From Photobacterium carnosum (GTDB taxonomy: Bacteria > Pseudomonadota > Gammaproteobacteria > Enterobacterales > Vibrionaceae): DNA of 64,000 bases. Position numbers and translations under genes: made by a program. The notes under the pieces are model-generated. The model was not told the DNA's origin. It did no database searches and saw nothing but the letters and a program-made list of their open reading frames with translations. Shown here piece by piece: positions 1 through 11,057 of the stretch (position 1 is the stretch's first letter; each line of letters begins with the position of its first letter). Location of the stretch: the NCBI RefSeq assembly GCF_002849605.1, contig NZ_NPIB01000005.1, positions 1 through 64,000 on the forward strand, read 5' to 3'.

Positions 1-190
1 AAGAGATTATGCGGTATTAGCTATCGTTTCCAATAGTTATCCCCCACATCAGGGTATATTCCCAAGCATTACTCACCCGTCCGCCGCTCGTCAGCAAAGA
101 AAGCAAGCTTTCTTTCTGTTACCGCTCGACTTGCATGTGTTAGGCCTGCCGCCAGCGTTCAATCTGAGCCATGATCAAACTCTTCAATTA
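1..190 (-). rRNA. rrs: 16S ribosomal RNA, 5' end (partial)
   Basis: The minus strand reads the universal 16S beginning, with the GAGTTTGATCATGGCTCAG primer site at about 165-184, followed by the conserved GAACGCTGGCGGCAGGCCT block and the GGCGGACGGGTGAGTAA block. The mature 5' end is placed near 190 by comparison with the E. coli start. Only about the first 190 bases are inside the window; the gene continues to the left. The V1 loop (AAGAAAGCTTGCTTTCTT stem) resembles Photobacterium and Vibrio. Confidence 0.97.
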
Positions 191-471
191 AAGTTTTGTT
201 GGTCTTTCGACCGGCTCAATAAATACTGACTTTAAATACCGTAGTAAATTAAAGCTTTTTATCATTTAAAAAATGATAATTAAATAACTGTGCCAAAATA
301 ATCGCCTCTATAAATAGATTGGGTCATTTTGTATTGGTCACTCAGTTTATTGATAAATCTTTCGACTTAACTATTCAGTGAGTGCCCACACAGATTGCAT
401 GGTCAAATTGTTAAAGAACGTTACTGACTAACGGTAACCGATTGCGCCGTTGTCCGTATCAGTGAGGTCGT
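191..471 (-). other. rrn leader with boxA antitermination site
   Basis: This is the transcribed spacer between the rrn promoter and mature 16S RNA. A boxA-like element, TTCTTTAACAA, lies at 408-418 on the minus strand and is followed by the CAATCTGTGTGGGCACTCACT segment typical of vibrio rrn leaders. BoxA is known to load the Nus antitermination complex. The rest is AT-rich and would take part in the RNase III processing stem with sequence beyond the window. No gene is seen here. Confidence 0.8.
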
Positions 472-499
472 ATTATAGGTAGTTTTCAGACACTGACAA
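472..499 (-). promoter_or_regulatory. rrn promoter (sigma-70)
   Basis: On the minus strand a -35 TTGTCA (494-499) and a perfect -10 TATAAT (472-477) are separated by 16 bases, the short spacing typical of rRNA P1 promoters. Upstream, 500-560 is nearly pure A/T and could act as an UP element. Positions 561-727 are AT-rich and show no gene on either strand. Start of transcription should fall near 465. Confidence 0.85.
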
Positions 500-727
500 G
501 CACAATTTAAACAAATAAAATCGTTTGCTCATATTAAAAGCAAAATTGTTATTAATTGTTATTTTTATAACCTTACACTCATTATATATAGATTATGAGT
601 GATGATAATGAATCAATAAAAAATGATTATTGATTTAGTGACAATAATGAACACTAACAATGGTGTTATCGATCTAATGAAAGCAGAGATAATAAATACA
701 CAACTAAAAGCAGAAGCTAAAAATAAA

Positions 728-760
728 GCAAAAAAAAAGCCGAGTCCAAGGACTCAGCTT
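728..760 (-). terminator. Terminator of the alpha operon, after rplQ
   Basis: On the minus strand an 11-base-pair stem (AAGCTGAGTCC / GGACTCGGCTT, one G-U pair, tiny loop) is followed directly by a run of at least eight T. It lies 24 bases after the rplQ stop and separates the ribosomal protein operon from the rrn promoter. Confidence 0.9.
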
Positions 761-783
761 TCTTCTTATTTAACGGCTAGTGC

Positions 784-1167
784 TTATTCAGCAGTAGCTT
801 CTTCCTTTGCAGGACGGTCTAATAACTCGATGTAAGCCATAGGAGCTTTATCACCAGTACGGAAACCGCACTTCATGATACGAGTATAACCACCAGGACG
901 CGCTGCGAAGCGTGGACCTAGTTCGTTAAATAATTTCGCAACAACTTCGTTATCACGAGTACGAGCGAATGCAAGACGACGGTTAGCAACACTGTCGGTC
1001 TTAGCTAGGGTAATCAAAGGCTCAATTACGCGACGTAGCTCTTTTGCTTTAGGCAAGGTAGTCTTGATTAATTCGTGACATACCAGAGAGCTAGCCATGT
1101 TGCTGAACATCGCTTTACGATGACTGCTGTTGCGGTTGAGTTGACGACCACTCTTACGATGGCGCAT
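784..1167 (-). CDS. rplQ: 50S ribosomal protein L17
   Basis: L17 is a large-subunit protein at the base of the peptide exit tunnel. The 127-residue product begins [17 protein letters not shown], the invariant L17 N-terminus, and has the expected family length. It is the last gene of the alpha operon (rpsM-rpsK-rpsD-rpoA-rplQ), 34 bases after rpoA, and is followed by an intrinsic terminator. The acidic tail (AKEEATAE) is usual for this family in vibrios. Confidence 0.98.
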   Translation of the reverse strand: MRHRKSGRQLNRNSSHRKAMFSNMASSLVCHELIKTTLPKAKELRRVIEPLITLAKTDSVANRRLAFARTRDNEVVAKLFNELGPRFAARPGGYTRIMKCGFRTGDKAPMAYIELLDRPAKEEATAE

Positions 1168-1201
1168 GACCTAATCCTTCTAACTAGATATCAGTAAACT
1201 A

Positions 1202-2191
1202 TTAATCTTCAGCGATTGATGCAGGTGGCCAATTTTCTAGGCGCATACCTAGAGATAGACCACGAGAAGCCAATACATCTTTGATTTCTGTCAAAGACTT
1301 TTTACCAAGGTTTGGCGTTTTAAGAAGCTCAACCTCAGTACGCTGAACAAGATCACCGATGTAATGGATCGCTTCTGCTTTCAGACAGTTAGCAGAGCGA
1401 ACAGTTAGTTCAAGATCGTCTACAGGACGCAGTAGGATCGGATCGAACTCCGGCTTCTCTTCTTTCTCTTCAGGAACTCGTACATCGCGAAGATCTACAA
1501 ATGCATCCAATTGTTCAGCAAGAATTGTTGCTGCACGGCGGATAGCTTCCTCAGGATCAAGTGTACCGTTAGTCTCCATATCGATTACAAGCTTGTCTAG
1601 GTCAGTACGTTGTTCTACACGTGCTGCCTCTACTGCGTAAGCGATACGGTCCACTGGGCTGTAAGTAGCATCTACTAACAAACGACCAATTGGACGCTCA
1701 TCTTCTTCAGTGTGAATACGAGCTGATGCTGGTACGTAGCCACGACCACGTTCTACCTTGATGCGCATGCTTAATTCAGCATTATCATCAGTTAGATGGC
1801 AGATTACGTGTTCTGGGTTCGCAATCTCAACATCACCATCATGGGTGATGTCACCTGCAACAACAGGGCCTGCACCAGATTTGTTCAGAGTAAGAATAAC
1901 TTCATCTTTACCCTCAACCTTAACGGCTAGACCTTTAAGGTTAAGAAGAATTTCAAGGATATCCTCCTGAACGCCTTCTTTGGTGCTGTACTCATGTAAC
2001 ACACCGTCGATTTCCACTTCAGTTACAGCACAACCTGGCATTGAAGATAGCAAAATACGACGAAGAGCGTTTCCTAGAGTGTGGCCGAAACCACGCTCCA
2101 ACGGCTCTAGAGTTACTTTTGCGTGCGTAGAGCTAACTTGTTCGATGTCAACTAGACGCGGCTTAAGAAATTCTGTTACAGAACCCTGCAT
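1202..2191 (-). CDS. rpoA: DNA-directed RNA polymerase subunit alpha
   Basis: The alpha subunit dimerises to start assembly of RNA polymerase and contacts UP elements and activators through its C-terminal domain. The product is 329 residues, the standard length. The N-terminal domain runs to about residue 235, with the [15 protein letters not shown] assembly motif near residues 39-53. A linker rich in E and K follows, then the C-terminal domain with [12 protein letters not shown] (the DNA-contacting 265 determinant region) and [14 protein letters not shown]. It lies between rpsD and rplQ in the alpha operon. In the family this operon is repressed by S4. Confidence 0.99.
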   Translation of the reverse strand: MQGSVTEFLKPRLVDIEQVSSTHAKVTLEPLERGFGHTLGNALRRILLSSMPGCAVTEVEIDGVLHEYSTKEGVQEDILEILLNLKGLAVKVEGKDEVILTLNKSGAGPVVAGDITHDGDVEIANPEHVICHLTDDNAELSMRIKVERGRGYVPASARIHTEEDERPIGRLLVDATYSPVDRIAYAVEAARVEQRTDLDKLVIDMETNGTLDPEEAIRRAATILAEQLDAFVDLRDVRVPEEKEEKPEFDPILLRPVDDLELTVRSANCLKAEAIHYIGDLVQRTEVELLKTPNLGKKSLTEIKDVLASRGLSLGMRLENWPPASIAED

Positions 2192-2214
2192 TGTGTCCTC
2201 TCTTAACTGTAGCT

Positions 2215-2835
2215 TTACTTAGAGTAAAGCTCGACGATCAGGTGTTCGTTGATGTCGGCAGACAAATCAGAACGTTCTGGAAGACGTTTAAACGTACCTT
2301 CCAACTTGCTGCTGTCTACTTCGACCCAAGTCGGTAGTTCACGCTGTGTAGCAACTTCAAGAGCTGCTTGAATGCGTGCTTGGTTCTTAGCTTTCTCACG
2401 AATGCTAACAACGTCGTTTGCCGCTACCTTGAAAGAAGGAACGTTTACGACTTGACCATTAACTAGAATCGCTTTGTGGCTTACCAATTGACGTGATTCA
2501 GCGCGAGTTGCACCAAAGCCCATACGGTAAACTACGTTATCTAAACGACCTTCAAGAAGCTGAAGCAAGTTTTCACCTGTGTTACCCTTAATACGGGCAG
2601 CTGTCTTGTAGTAGTTACGGAATTGTTTTTCTAGTACGCCATATGTACGACGAACTTTTTGCTTCTCACGAAGCTGAACGCCGTAATCAGATAGACGACC
2701 GCGACGAGCACCATGTTGGCCCGGAGCGTTATCGATCTTACACTTGGTATCAATCGCACGTACACCAGACTTAAGGAATAAGTCGGTGCCTTCGCGACGG
2801 CTAAGCTTTAGCTTAGGACCCAAATATCTTGCCAT
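2215..2835 (-). CDS. rpsD: 30S ribosomal protein S4
   Basis: S4 is a primary 16S rRNA binding protein that starts small-subunit assembly and is known to repress the alpha operon by binding a pseudoknot at the rpsM start. The 206-residue product has the N-terminal [18 protein letters not shown] region and an S4 RNA-binding domain ([20 protein letters not shown], about residues 97-116). Length equals that of E. coli. It lies 23 bases before rpoA and 32 bases after rpsK. Confidence 0.98.
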   Translation of the reverse strand: MARYLGPKLKLSRREGTDLFLKSGVRAIDTKCKIDNAPGQHGARRGRLSDYGVQLREKQKVRRTYGVLEKQFRNYYKTAARIKGNTGENLLQLLEGRLDNVVYRMGFGATRAESRQLVSHKAILVNGQVVNVPSFKVAANDVVSIREKAKNQARIQAALEVATQRELPTWVEVDSSKLEGTFKRLPERSDLSADINEHLIVELYSK

Positions 2836-2867
2836 TTTTCTTTCTCCAATTTCCTAGAAACGAAACG

Positions 2868-3263
<396 letters not shown>

Positions 3264-3276
3264 CTACCTTATCCGA

Positions 3277-3633
3277 CTATTTTTTGATCGGCTTGCGCGG
3301 ACCCTTGCGGGTACGTGCGTTGGTTTTAGTACGCTGTCCACGAAGAGGTAGACTGCGACGGTGACGAAGACCACGGTAACAACCAAGGTCCATAAGACGC
3401 TTGATGTTCATGGAAATTTCACGACGAAGATCACCTTCTACAGTGTACTTAGCTACACCATCACGCAGTAGATCGATCTGTTCTTCAGTTAGTTCACTGA
3501 TCTTAACATCTTCAGCAATACCCGTCTCAGCTAAGATAGCTTGAGAACGAGTCTTACCGATGCCGTAAATCGCAGTTAATGCGATTACAGCGTGTTTCTG
3601 ATCAGGAATGTTAATGCCTGCAATACGGGCCAC
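3277..3633 (-). CDS. rpsM: 30S ribosomal protein S13
   Basis: S13 is in the small-subunit head and forms bridges to the large subunit. The 118-residue product starts [19 protein letters not shown] after the initiator and ends in the basic tail [18 protein letters not shown]. The start codon is GTG, as is known for rpsM in E. coli, where it forms part of the S4-binding pseudoknot. A GGAG lies 6 bases upstream of the GTG. This is the first gene of the alpha operon. Confidence 0.98.
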   Translation of the reverse strand: MARIAGINIPDQKHAVIALTAIYGIGKTRSQAILAETGIAEDVKISELTEEQIDLLRDGVAKYTVEGDLRREISMNIKRLMDLGCYRGLRHRRSLPLRGQRTKTNARTRKGPRKPIKK

Positions 3634-3700
3634 TATTCACTCCTAGTACTTTACAAGAATAACCGCTGCAGAGCCCGTTCAGGATACGCAGCGGTGGTAC
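3634..3700 (-). promoter_or_regulatory. Alpha-operon leader, probable S4 repressor target
   Basis: The minus strand just before the GTG of rpsM contains a 7-base-pair stem, CCGCTGC (3688-3694) with GCAGCGG (3663-3669), and a C/G-rich loop able to pair further downstream. In E. coli the corresponding segment folds into a pseudoknot that includes the GTG start and binds S4. The position and GTG start match; the pseudoknot itself is inferred. Confidence 0.6.
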
Positions 3701-3725
3701 AATTCTTTTGCACATAACAAAAGAT

Positions 3726-3746
3726 GGTTGACTAATTTAGCCAACC
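3726..3746 (-). terminator. Hairpin between rpmJ and rpsM
   Basis: An inverted repeat, GGTTG.CTAA / TTAG.CAACC, lies 32 bases after rpmJ. On the minus strand only a short ATCTTTTG follows, so it is a weak or partial terminator separating the spc and alpha operons, or an RNA processing or stability element. Confidence 0.45.
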
Positions 3747-3778
3747 TCTCTTCAATTTGCAAGAAATATTTCTGCTAA

Positions 3779-3892
3779 TTAACCTTGGCGTTGTTTATGC
3801 TTTGGTTCACTGCAAATTATACGCACAACACCGTTGCGCTTAACAACTTTACAGTTACGGCAGATTTTCTTAACGGAAGCACGAACTTTCAT
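3779..3892 (-). CDS. rpmJ: 50S ribosomal protein L36
   Basis: This 37-residue protein begins [20 protein letters not shown] and ends PKHKQRQG. It carries the zinc-ribbon ligands of the classical L36 type: CRNC, a later Cys and a His. It lies 31 bases after secY and closes the spc operon, its usual place. L36 binds 23S rRNA in the large subunit. The four zinc ligands mark this as the zinc-containing form and not the zinc-free paralogue. Confidence 0.96.
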   Translation of the reverse strand: MKVRASVKKICRNCKVVKRNGVVRIICSEPKHKQRQG

Positions 3893-3923
3893 TGCTAAAC
3901 TCCGTAAATATGGAAAACTAAAC

Positions 3924-5249
3924 TTAACGGCCATAGCCTTTTAGATTAGCTTTTTTCAAAACTGACTCATACTGTTGAGACATTAAATGTGTCTGAACTT
4001 GAGCCATGAAATCCATGATAACAACAACTACGATTAGTAGGGAAGTTCCGCCAAAATAAAAACGGACGTTCCATGCAATCATCATGAACTCGGGGATCAG
4101 ACAGATAAAGGTAATATACAACGCACCCACAAGGGTTAGTCGAGTCATTACTTTATCAATGTACATTGCGGTCTGTTCACCCGGGCGAATACCAGGTATG
4201 AATGCTCCAGACTTCTTCAAGTTATCAGCTGTCTCACGAGGGTTAAACACCAACGCGGTATAGAAGAAACAGAAGAATATAATTGCAGCAGCGTAAAGCA
4301 TTACATAAAGTGGCTGTCCTGGACTAAGGGCAAGTGAAATATCACTTAACCAACCAAGACCTTCACTTTGTCCAAACCACTGAGCCAGTGTGCCTGGAAA
4401 CAAAATAATACTCGATGCGAAAATTGCTGGGATTACACCTGCCATGTTGATTTTCAACGGAAGGTGTGTGCTCTGCGCTGCAAAGACACGACGGCCTTGT
4501 TGACGCTTGGCATAGTTAACGACAATACGACGTTGACCACGCTCCATGAACACTACAAAGTAAATCACAGCAAAAGATATAACCACAATTAATAGTAGAA
4601 GAAGTACGTGCAATTCACCTTGACGCGCTTGCTCTACGGTCTGTCCAATAGCTGGCGGTAGACCAGCAACGATACCAGTAAAAATAATTACAGATATACC
4701 GTTACCAATACCACGCTCGGTAACTTGTTCACCTAACCACATTAAAAACATGGTACCGGTAACCAAACTAACTACAGCAATAAAGTAGAAACTAGGACCT
4801 GGATTATGTACCAAGCCTGGAATCATACTCGGTAACCCCGTTGCAATACCAATTGCTTGGAAGGTTGCCAATACAAGCGTACCGTATCGGGTGTACTGAC
4901 TAATCTTACGACGACCAGCTTCACCTTCTTTCTTCAACTCAGCCAAAGCTGGATGAACTACAGTTAACAACTGGACAATAATGGACGCAGAAATATACGG
5001 CATTATGCCCAGAGCTAAAATAGAAGCACGCGAGAGTGCACCACCAGAGAACATGTTAAACATCTCAATGATGGTACCCTTTTGCTGTTCGAACAGACTG
5101 GCAAGTACAGTAGCGTCAATACCAGGAATAGGCACAAAGGATCCAGCTCGGAATATTAATATCGCACCTAATACAAAGAGAAGGCGTGACTTAAGCTCTG
5201 CTAGGCCACCTTGTCCGCTACGAAAATCTTGTCCTGGTTGTTTAGCCAT
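3924..5249 (-). CDS. secY: Protein translocase subunit SecY
   Basis: SecY is the channel of the Sec translocon in the inner membrane and works with SecE, SecG and SecA. The 441-residue product has the expected ten hydrophobic segments, the plug region near residues 60-70, and the cytoplasmic loop [18 protein letters not shown] (about residues 240-257). The periplasmic and cytoplasmic loops with [14 protein letters not shown] follow near residue 355. It is encoded in the spc operon after rplO, as is usual, so translocon and ribosome production are tied together. Confidence 0.98.
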   Translation of the reverse strand: MAKQPGQDFRSGQGGLAELKSRLLFVLGAILIFRAGSFVPIPGIDATVLASLFEQQKGTIIEMFNMFSGGALSRASILALGIMPYISASIIVQLLTVVHPALAELKKEGEAGRRKISQYTRYGTLVLATFQAIGIATGLPSMIPGLVHNPGPSFYFIAVVSLVTGTMFLMWLGEQVTERGIGNGISVIIFTGIVAGLPPAIGQTVEQARQGELHVLLLLLIVVISFAVIYFVVFMERGQRRIVVNYAKRQQGRRVFAAQSTHLPLKINMAGVIPAIFASSIILFPGTLAQWFGQSEGLGWLSDISLALSPGQPLYVMLYAAAIIFFCFFYTALVFNPRETADNLKKSGAFIPGIRPGEQTAMYIDKVMTRLTLVGALYITFICLIPEFMMIAWNVRFYFGGTSLLIVVVVIMDFMAQVQTHLMSQQYESVLKKANLKGYGR

Positions 5250-5271
5250 CTGTACCTCATCCTCGAGTTAA

Positions 5272-5706
5272 TTATTCCTCGATTTTACCGCCAGCAGCTT
5301 CGATAGCAACTAAAGCGCCTTTAGTAATGCGTAGGCCTTTCACTGTTACTGAACGAGCGATATCACCAGAAAGTACAACTTTCACGAACTTAATGTCCTT
5401 AGTGATAACATTCGCAGCTTTTAGTGTTTCAAGGCTTACAACATCACCTTCAACTTTCGCTAGCTCAGCTAGACGAACTTCAGCAGTTACTAGGCTCTTA
5501 CGAGATGTAAAACCGAACTTTGGTAGACGCTGTTTCAAAGGCATTTGACCGCCTTCAAAACCGGGGCGAACAGAACCACCTGAACGTGATTTCTGACCTT
5601 TAACACCACGGCCACAAGTTTTACCTAGACCTGAACCGATACCACGGCCTACGCGCTTCGCAGAAGGCTTAGAACCAGCAGCAGGTGATAGAGTATTCAA
5701 ACGCAT
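5272..5706 (-). CDS. rplO: 50S ribosomal protein L15
   Basis: L15 is a late-assembly large-subunit protein. The 144-residue product begins [20 protein letters not shown] and contains the glycine-rich extension [20 protein letters not shown] that threads through 23S rRNA. It lies in the spc operon, 5 bases after rpmD and 22 bases before secY. Length equals that of E. coli. Confidence 0.98.
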   Translation of the reverse strand: MRLNTLSPAAGSKPSAKRVGRGIGSGLGKTCGRGVKGQKSRSGGSVRPGFEGGQMPLKQRLPKFGFTSRKSLVTAEVRLAELAKVEGDVVSLETLKAANVITKDIKFVKVVLSGDIARSVTVKGLRITKGALVAIEAAGGKIEE

Positions 5707-5711
5707 AGTGA

Positions 5712-5891
5712 TTACTCCTCAACTTTAACCATATAGTGAACTTTATTGATCATGCCGCGTACGCAAGCAGTATCTTCAAGTTCCACAGTATGGTTGATGC
5801 GACGAAGGCCTAGGCCGCGCAAAGTAGCTTTATGCTTCGGTAAACGACCGATAGAGCTCTTTGTTTGGGTTACTTTAATAGTCTTAGCCAT
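5712..5891 (-). CDS. rpmD: 50S ribosomal protein L30
   Basis: The 59-residue product starts [20 protein letters not shown] and contains the family signature [18 protein letters not shown]. It is placed exactly between rpsE and rplO, 5 bases from each, as in other spc operons. The short length is normal for bacterial L30. Confidence 0.96.
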   Translation of the reverse strand: MAKTIKVTQTKSSIGRLPKHKATLRGLGLRRINHTVELEDTACVRGMINKVHYMVKVEE

Positions 5892-5896
5892 GTCGA

Positions 5897-6394
5897 TTAC
5901 TCCAGAATTTCTTTAACAGAAAGACCACGTTTTGCCGCGATCATTTCTGGAGAGTTCATTCCACTTAGACCCAAAATTGTTGCGCGAACAACGTTAATTG
6001 GATTAGTAGAACCATATGTTTTAGCTAGTACGTTACGGATACCCGCAACTTCTAGCACTGCACGCATTGCGCCGCCAGCGATGATACCAGTACCTTCTGA
6101 TGCAGGCTGCATGTACACTTGAGAACCAGTGTGACGGCCTTTAACAGCGTGGTGTAGAGTACCTTTGTTGATTGCGATCGTAACCATGTTACGACGTGCT
6201 TTTTCCATCGCTTTCTGGATTGCAGCAGGCACTTCACGTGCTTTACCGTAACCAAAACCGATGCGACCGTTACCATCACCAACTACTGTTAGTGCAGTAA
6301 AGCTGAAAATACGACCACCTTTAACCGTTTTTGAAACACGGTTAACAGCGATCAGTTTTTCATTCAAATCTGATTGTGTCTTTTCGTTAGCCAT
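5897..6394 (-). CDS. rpsE: 30S ribosomal protein S5
   Basis: S5 lies near the mRNA entry channel and the decoding centre and influences fidelity. The 165-residue product has the S5 double-stranded RNA-binding fold with [19 protein letters not shown] (about residues 14-32) and the C-terminal domain with [19 protein letters not shown]. The fidelity-related loop near residues 20-30 looks wild type. It is in the spc operon after rplR. Confidence 0.98.
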   Translation of the reverse strand: MANEKTQSDLNEKLIAVNRVSKTVKGGRIFSFTALTVVGDGNGRIGFGYGKAREVPAAIQKAMEKARRNMVTIAINKGTLHHAVKGRHTGSQVYMQPASEGTGIIAGGAMRAVLEVAGIRNVLAKTYGSTNPINVVRATILGLSGMNSPEMIAAKRGLSVKEILE

Positions 6395-6406
6395 CTTCCG
6401 CCTACC

Positions 6407-6760
6407 TTAGAATTTCAGACCAGCTTCACGAGCAGCTTCTGCTAGTGTCGCGATACGGCCGTGGTATTGGAAACCAGAGCGATCAAATGCAACGTTAGAG
6501 ATGCCTTTTTCAATCGCGCGCTCAGCAATAGTTTTACCTACAACTGCAGCAGCGTCTTTGTTTCCGGTGCTCTTAACTTGCTCACGGATCGCTTTTTCTA
6601 AAGTAGAAGCGGCTGCAATAACCTCAGAGCCGTTTGGTGCAATTACCTGAGCGTACACGTGACGTGGAGTACGGTGTACAACTAGGCGAGTTGCACCCAG
6701 TTCAGAAATCTTACGACGTGCTCGGGTCGCACGACGGATACGAGATGTTTTCTTATCCAT
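6407..6760 (-). CDS. rplR: 50S ribosomal protein L18
   Basis: L18 binds 5S rRNA together with L5 and L25. The 117-residue product has the basic N-terminus [18 protein letters not shown] and the C-terminal signature [20 protein letters not shown]. It lies in the spc operon between rplF and rpsE, with 9- and 12-base gaps. Confidence 0.98.
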   Translation of the reverse strand: MDKKTSRIRRATRARRKISELGATRLVVHRTPRHVYAQVIAPNGSEVIAAASTLEKAIREQVKSTGNKDAAAVVGKTIAERAIEKGISNVAFDRSGFQYHGRIATLAEAAREAGLKF

Positions 6761-6769
6761 AGTGTTACC

Positions 6770-7303
6770 TTACTTCTTCTTAGCTTCTTTAGTACGCACA
6801 ACTTCATCTGCGTAACGAACGCCTTTACCTTTATAAGGTTCAGGGCTACGGTAAGCGCGAATATCAGCGGCTACCTGACCAACTACCTGCTTATCAATAC
6901 CTGTAAGTACGATTTCAGTTTGTGATGGACACTCAGCTTTGATACCAACAGGAAGTTCGTGCTCAACTGGATGAGAGAAACCTAGAGTTAAGCCTACAGC
7001 ATTGCCTTTAATAGCAGCACGGTAACCTACACCCTTCAAAGTCAGCTTCTTAGTGAAGCCTTCGGTAACACCAACAACCATGTTGTTAACTAGTGCACGA
7101 GCAGTACCTGCTTGAGCCCAAGCTTTATCGAACCCTTCACGAGGACCGAAAGTAACTTTGTTTTCTTCCAAAGTTAGAACTACTGCTGGATTCATAACGC
7201 GAACTAATTCGCCTTTTGGACCTTTAACAGTAATTTCCTGACAGTTAAGATTAACTTCTACGCCGGCAGGGAAAACTACTGGTGCTTTTGCAACACGAGA
7301 CAT
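6770..7303 (-). CDS. rplF: 50S ribosomal protein L6
   Basis: L6 sits near the factor-binding site of the large subunit. The 177-residue product shows two repeated L6 domains, with [10 protein letters not shown] near residue 30 and the conserved C-terminal [20 protein letters not shown]. Length equals that of E. coli. It lies in the spc operon after rpsH. Confidence 0.98.
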   Translation of the reverse strand: MSRVAKAPVVFPAGVEVNLNCQEITVKGPKGELVRVMNPAVVLTLEENKVTFGPREGFDKAWAQAGTARALVNNMVVGVTEGFTKKLTLKGVGYRAAIKGNAVGLTLGFSHPVEHELPVGIKAECPSQTEIVLTGIDKQVVGQVAADIRAYRSPEPYKGKGVRYADEVVRTKEAKKK

Positions 7304-7315
7304 GTTCTACTCCTA

Positions 7316-7708
7316 TTATGCTACGTAGCAGATAATCTCACCGCCAAGGCCCGCTTTGCGTGCAGCGCGGTCGGTCATAAGACCCTTGGAAGTGGAAACG
7401 ATAGCAATACCAAGGCCACCCATCACTGATGGTAGCGCACCTTTTTTCTTGTAGATGCGTAGACCAGGACGTGATACACGTTGGATTTGCTCAATAACTG
7501 GGTTAGCTTCGAAGTACTTAAGTGTAACTTCTAGCTCTGGCTTAACTTCACCTGTAACAGTGTAGTCTGCCACAAAACCTTCTTCTTGTAATAAAACTGC
7601 AATTGCAACTTTAAGTTTAGAAGATGGCATTTTTACAGCAACTTTTTTCGCTGCCTGACCGTTACGAAGACGGGTCAGCATATCCGAAATCGGATCTTGC
7701 ATGCTCAT
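7316..7708 (-). CDS. rpsH: 30S ribosomal protein S8
   Basis: S8 binds helix 21 of 16S rRNA. In E. coli it is the translational repressor of the spc operon, acting near the rplE start. The 130-residue product begins with [19 protein letters not shown] and has the C-terminal [20 protein letters not shown] block. It is encoded after rpsN with a 37-base gap. Confidence 0.98.
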   Translation of the reverse strand: MSMQDPISDMLTRLRNGQAAKKVAVKMPSSKLKVAIAVLLQEEGFVADYTVTGEVKPELEVTLKYFEANPVIEQIQRVSRPGLRIYKKKGALPSVMGGLGIAIVSTSKGLMTDRAARKAGLGGEIICYVA

Positions 7709-7745
7709 AAGTTAATACTCCGTGATTCTGAATTGCTTACTGGCA

Positions 7746-8051
7746 TTACCAGCTTGCTTTACGTAGACCCGGAATCTCGCCTTTCATGCAAGCTTCACGA
7801 ACCTTGATACGGCTAAGACCGAACTTACGTAGGTAGCCGTGTGGACGTCCAGTCTGGTTACAGCGATTACGCTGACGAGACTTCGCAGAATCACGTGGTA
7901 ATGACTGAAGTTTAAGCACTGCATTCCAGCGATCTTCTTCAGACGCATTCACGTCGCTAATTAGAGCTTTTAGCGCAGCACGCTTTTCAGCGAACTTAGC
8001 TACTAGCTTGGCACGTTTAGCTTCACGTGCCTTCATTGATTCTTTAGCCAT
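7746..8051 (-). CDS. rpsN: 30S ribosomal protein S14
   Basis: S14 is in the head of the small subunit. The 101-residue product is the long, zinc-free form: it lacks the CxxC pairs of the short zinc form. It carries [20 protein letters not shown] and ends [11 protein letters not shown]. It lies in the spc operon between rplE and rpsH. Confidence 0.98.
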   Translation of the reverse strand: MAKESMKAREAKRAKLVAKFAEKRAALKALISDVNASEEDRWNAVLKLQSLPRDSAKSRQRNRCNQTGRPHGYLRKFGLSRIKVREACMKGEIPGLRKASW

Positions 8052-8066
8052 TAGTAACCCTTACTT

Positions 8067-8606
8067 TTACTTACGGAATGGGAAGTTAAAAGCAGACAGT
8101 AGAGCTAGAGCTTCTTCATCAGATTTAGCAGAAGTTGTGATTGTGATATCTAAACCACGCACACGATCCACTTTATCGAAATCGATTTCTGGGAAGATGA
8201 TCTGCTCACGAACGCCCATGCTGTAGTTACCACGACCATCGAATGATTTCGGGTTTAAACCACGGAAATCTCGAATACGAGGTACAGCAATTGAAATTAG
8301 ACGCTCGAAAAAGTCCCACATACGCTCGCCACGTAAGGTTACTTTACAGCCAATAGGGTAGCCCTCACGGATCTTAAAGCCTGCAACTGACTTGCGTGCT
8401 ACTGTGATTAGCGGCTTCTGACCTGCAATTGCAGTCATGTCAGCAGCAGCGTTTTCTAGCAGCTTCTTGTCGTTGATAGCTTCGCCCACACCCATATTAA
8501 GTGTGATCTTTTCGATCCTTGGGACTTGCATGATACTCTTGTATTCGAACTTGCTAGCAAGGTCTTTTACAACAGTCTCTTTGTAGTAATCATGCAGTTT
8601 CGCCAT
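8067..8606 (-). CDS. rplE: 50S ribosomal protein L5
   Basis: L5 carries 5S rRNA into the large subunit and contacts the P-site tRNA. The 179-residue product begins [20 protein letters not shown] and contains the [19 protein letters not shown] motif. Length matches E. coli. In the family, S8 represses the spc operon by binding the mRNA around this start, but I did not resolve that structure here. Confidence 0.98.
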   Translation of the reverse strand: MAKLHDYYKETVVKDLASKFEYKSIMQVPRIEKITLNMGVGEAINDKKLLENAAADMTAIAGQKPLITVARKSVAGFKIREGYPIGCKVTLRGERMWDFFERLISIAVPRIRDFRGLNPKSFDGRGNYSMGVREQIIFPEIDFDKVDRVRGLDITITTSAKSDEEALALLSAFNFPFRK

Positions 8607-8621
8607 AGTACTACTCCAAAC

Positions 8622-8933
8622 TTACTTGATAGTTTCGCCAGTCGACTTGAAGAAACGAACTTTTTTCTCGTCTTCAAATCGGAAGCCTACACGGTCCGCT
8701 TTACCTTGACCGTTAACGATAGCAACATTAGACGCATCGATCGCAGCTTCCTGCTCAACAATACCGCCTTGAACACCCATTGCCGGAACCGGCTTCTGGT
8801 GTTTCTTAACCATGTTAATACCTTCAACGATAACTTTACCGGTTGCTAGAACCTTAGTTACTTTACCAGTCTTACTTTTATCTTTACCAGCAAGAATGAT
8901 AACTTCGTCGTTACGACGGATTTTAGCTGCCAT
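8622..8933 (-). CDS. rplX: 50S ribosomal protein L24
   Basis: L24 starts assembly of the large subunit and lies at the exit of the peptide tunnel. The 103-residue product has the KOW motif ([20 protein letters not shown], residues 7-26) and the NMVKKHQKP segment. It lies in the spc operon, 12 bases after rplN. Confidence 0.98.
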   Translation of the reverse strand: MAAKIRRNDEVIILAGKDKSKTGKVTKVLATGKVIVEGINMVKKHQKPVPAMGVQGGIVEQEAAIDASNVAIVNGQGKADRVGFRFEDEKKVRFFKSTGETIK

Positions 8934-8945
8934 TATAGTCGCTCC

Positions 8946-9317
8946 TTAAAGTACTTCTGGCGCTAGTGATACAATCTTCATGAATTTCGTATTACGAAGT
9001 TCACGAGTCACAGGGCCGAAAATACGAGTACCGATAGGTTGCTCAGTGTTGTCGTTCAACAATACGCAAGCATTACGGTCAAAGCGAATGACAGAGCCAT
9101 CTTGACGACGAACGCCTTTACGGGTGCGTACAACCACCGCTTTCAGGACATCACCTTTTTTAACTTTACCGCGTGGAATTGCTTCCTTTACAGTAATCTT
9201 GATGATGTCACCGATATGTGCATAGCGACGGTGAGAACCACCCAGAACCTTAATACACATTACGCTACGTGCGCCGGAGTTATCCGCAGCATCAAGCATA
9301 CTTTGCATTTGGATCAT
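8946..9317 (-). CDS. rplN: 50S ribosomal protein L14
   Basis: L14 forms an inter-subunit bridge and is the binding site of the silencing factor RsfS. The 123-residue product begins [20 protein letters not shown], the invariant start, and ends REKLNTKFMKI-like (here [19 protein letters not shown]). It is the first gene of the spc operon, after a 164-base gap from rpsQ that holds a terminator. Confidence 0.98.
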   Translation of the reverse strand: MIQMQSMLDAADNSGARSVMCIKVLGGSHRRYAHIGDIIKITVKEAIPRGKVKKGDVLKAVVVRTRKGVRRQDGSVIRFDRNACVLLNDNTEQPIGTRIFGPVTRELRNTKFMKIVSLAPEVL

Positions 9318-9419
9318 GTTAGTGCTCCGCTAATTTAAAATATCTAGACCCAAATCGAGTCGACATACCTTTTCTTCAAAGGCGGCGAATAATAACACCA
9401 TTTTCGACCGATGGGTAGA

Positions 9420-9455
9420 TAAAAAAATGAACGGCCCTAAGTTTTTCAGGGCCGC
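9420..9455 (-). terminator. Terminator of the S10 operon, after rpsQ
   Basis: On the minus strand the stem CGGCCCT / AGGGCCG (9432-9438 and 9448-9454) is followed by TTCA and seven T (9421-9427). It lies 27 bases after the rpsQ stop. The remaining 100 bases before rplN should contain the spc promoter. A TATTAT stretch is seen near 9385-9395 but no convincing -35, so I do not place the promoter exactly. Confidence 0.85.
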
Positions 9456-9481
9456 TTACTTAAGTAGTTGTTAAGTACGTA

Positions 9482-9736
9482 TTAAATACGAGCTTTTTCA
9501 ACTACACGTACAAATGTCCAAGATTTAGTCTTTGACATTGGACGGCACTCACGAACTTCAACCATATCACCTAGGTGACATTCGTTGTTTTCGTCATGTG
9601 CATGAAGCTTAGTCGTGCGTGTGATGTACTTACCGTAAATCGGGTGCTTCACTTTACGCTCGATAGCAACAACAATAGACTTATCGCCTTTATCGCTAAC
9701 TACTCGACCAAGCTGAGTACGGATTTGATCGCTCAT
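9482..9736 (-). CDS. rpsQ: 30S ribosomal protein S17
   Basis: S17 is a primary 16S-binding protein with an OB fold. The 84-residue product contains [20 protein letters not shown] and [19 protein letters not shown]. It is the last gene of the S10 operon, overlaps rpmC by one base, and is followed by an intrinsic terminator. Confidence 0.98.
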   Translation of the reverse strand: MSDQIRTQLGRVVSDKGDKSIVVAIERKVKHPIYGKYITRTTKLHAHDENNECHLGDMVEVRECRPMSKTKSWTFVRVVEKARI

Positions 9737-9927
9737 TATGCGCCAGCCTTCTCAGTCAGTACAGTTTTAACACGTGCGATATCACGACGTACAGTTTTAA
9801 GATTATGAGTCTGCTGTAGTTGACCAGTTGCAGCTTGCATACGCAAGTTAAACTGTTCGCGAAGCAAATTCACAAGCTCTGCATTAAGCTCTTCAACGCT
9901 TTTCGCGCGTAGATCTAGTGCATTCAT
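9736..9927 (-). CDS. rpmC: 50S ribosomal protein L29
   Basis: L29 lies beside the tunnel exit and helps bind trigger factor and SRP. The 63-residue product is the usual two-helix hairpin, with [20 protein letters not shown] and [20 protein letters not shown]. Its ATGA start overlaps the rplP stop by four bases and its stop overlaps the rpsQ start by one, implying translational coupling. Confidence 0.97.
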   Translation of the reverse strand: MNALDLRAKSVEELNAELVNLLREQFNLRMQAATGQLQQTHNLKTVRRDIARVKTVLTEKAGA

Positions 9928-10337
9928 AACATCACCGCCTTAATTACGAATGTTGTCTTGATTGGTAGCTTACGTGCAGCAAGATTAAATGCCTCACGAG
10001 CTATTGTTTCAGGAACACCACCCATTTCGTATAGAACTTTACCTGGTTGAATCTGTGCAACCCAGTACTCCACACTACCTTTACCTTTACCTTGACGAAC
10101 TTCAAGAGGCTTAGAAGTGATTGGTTTGTCTGGGAATACACGAATCCAGATTTGGCCCTGACGTTTTACATGACGAGTCATAGCACGACGTGCAGCTTCG
10201 ATCTGACGAGCAGTTAGACGACCACGGCCAACTGCTTTAAGACCAAATGTACCAAAGCTTACATCAGTACCGTTCGCTAAACCGCGGTTACGGCCTTTAA
10301 AGGCCTTGCGGAATTTAGTGCGTTTAGGTTGCAGCAT
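9924..10337 (-). CDS. rplP: 50S ribosomal protein L16
   Basis: L16 is needed for the A site of the large subunit. The ATG at 10337 is preferred over the TTG three bases earlier. It has GGAG seven bases upstream and gives the family start [20 protein letters not shown]. The product is then about 137 residues, matching the family. Conserved [14 protein letters not shown] and the arginine (RVFPDKPIT) that can be hydroxylated in E. coli are present. Confidence 0.97.
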   Translation of the reverse strand: MLQPKRTKFRKAFKGRNRGLANGTDVSFGTFGLKAVGRGRLTARQIEAARRAMTRHVKRQGQIWIRVFPDKPITSKPLEVRQGKGKGSVEYWVAQIQPGKVLYEMGGVPETIAREAFNLAARKLPIKTTFVIKAVML

Positions 10338-10348
10338 CAATAAACTCC

Positions 10349-11038
<690 letters not shown>

Positions 11039-11057
11039 TGCTTTCTCTCCTAGTCTC

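Noticed and set aside
623..835. 70-codon plus-strand frame between the rrn promoter and rplQ
   Set aside because: It crosses the rplQ terminator and antisense rplQ sequence. The composition is that of AT-rich spacer, and there is no ribosome binding site.
9318..9419. Exact spc promoter
   Set aside because: A TATTAT -10 is visible but no acceptable -35 at 16-18 bases, so I did not annotate it although a promoter is expected here.
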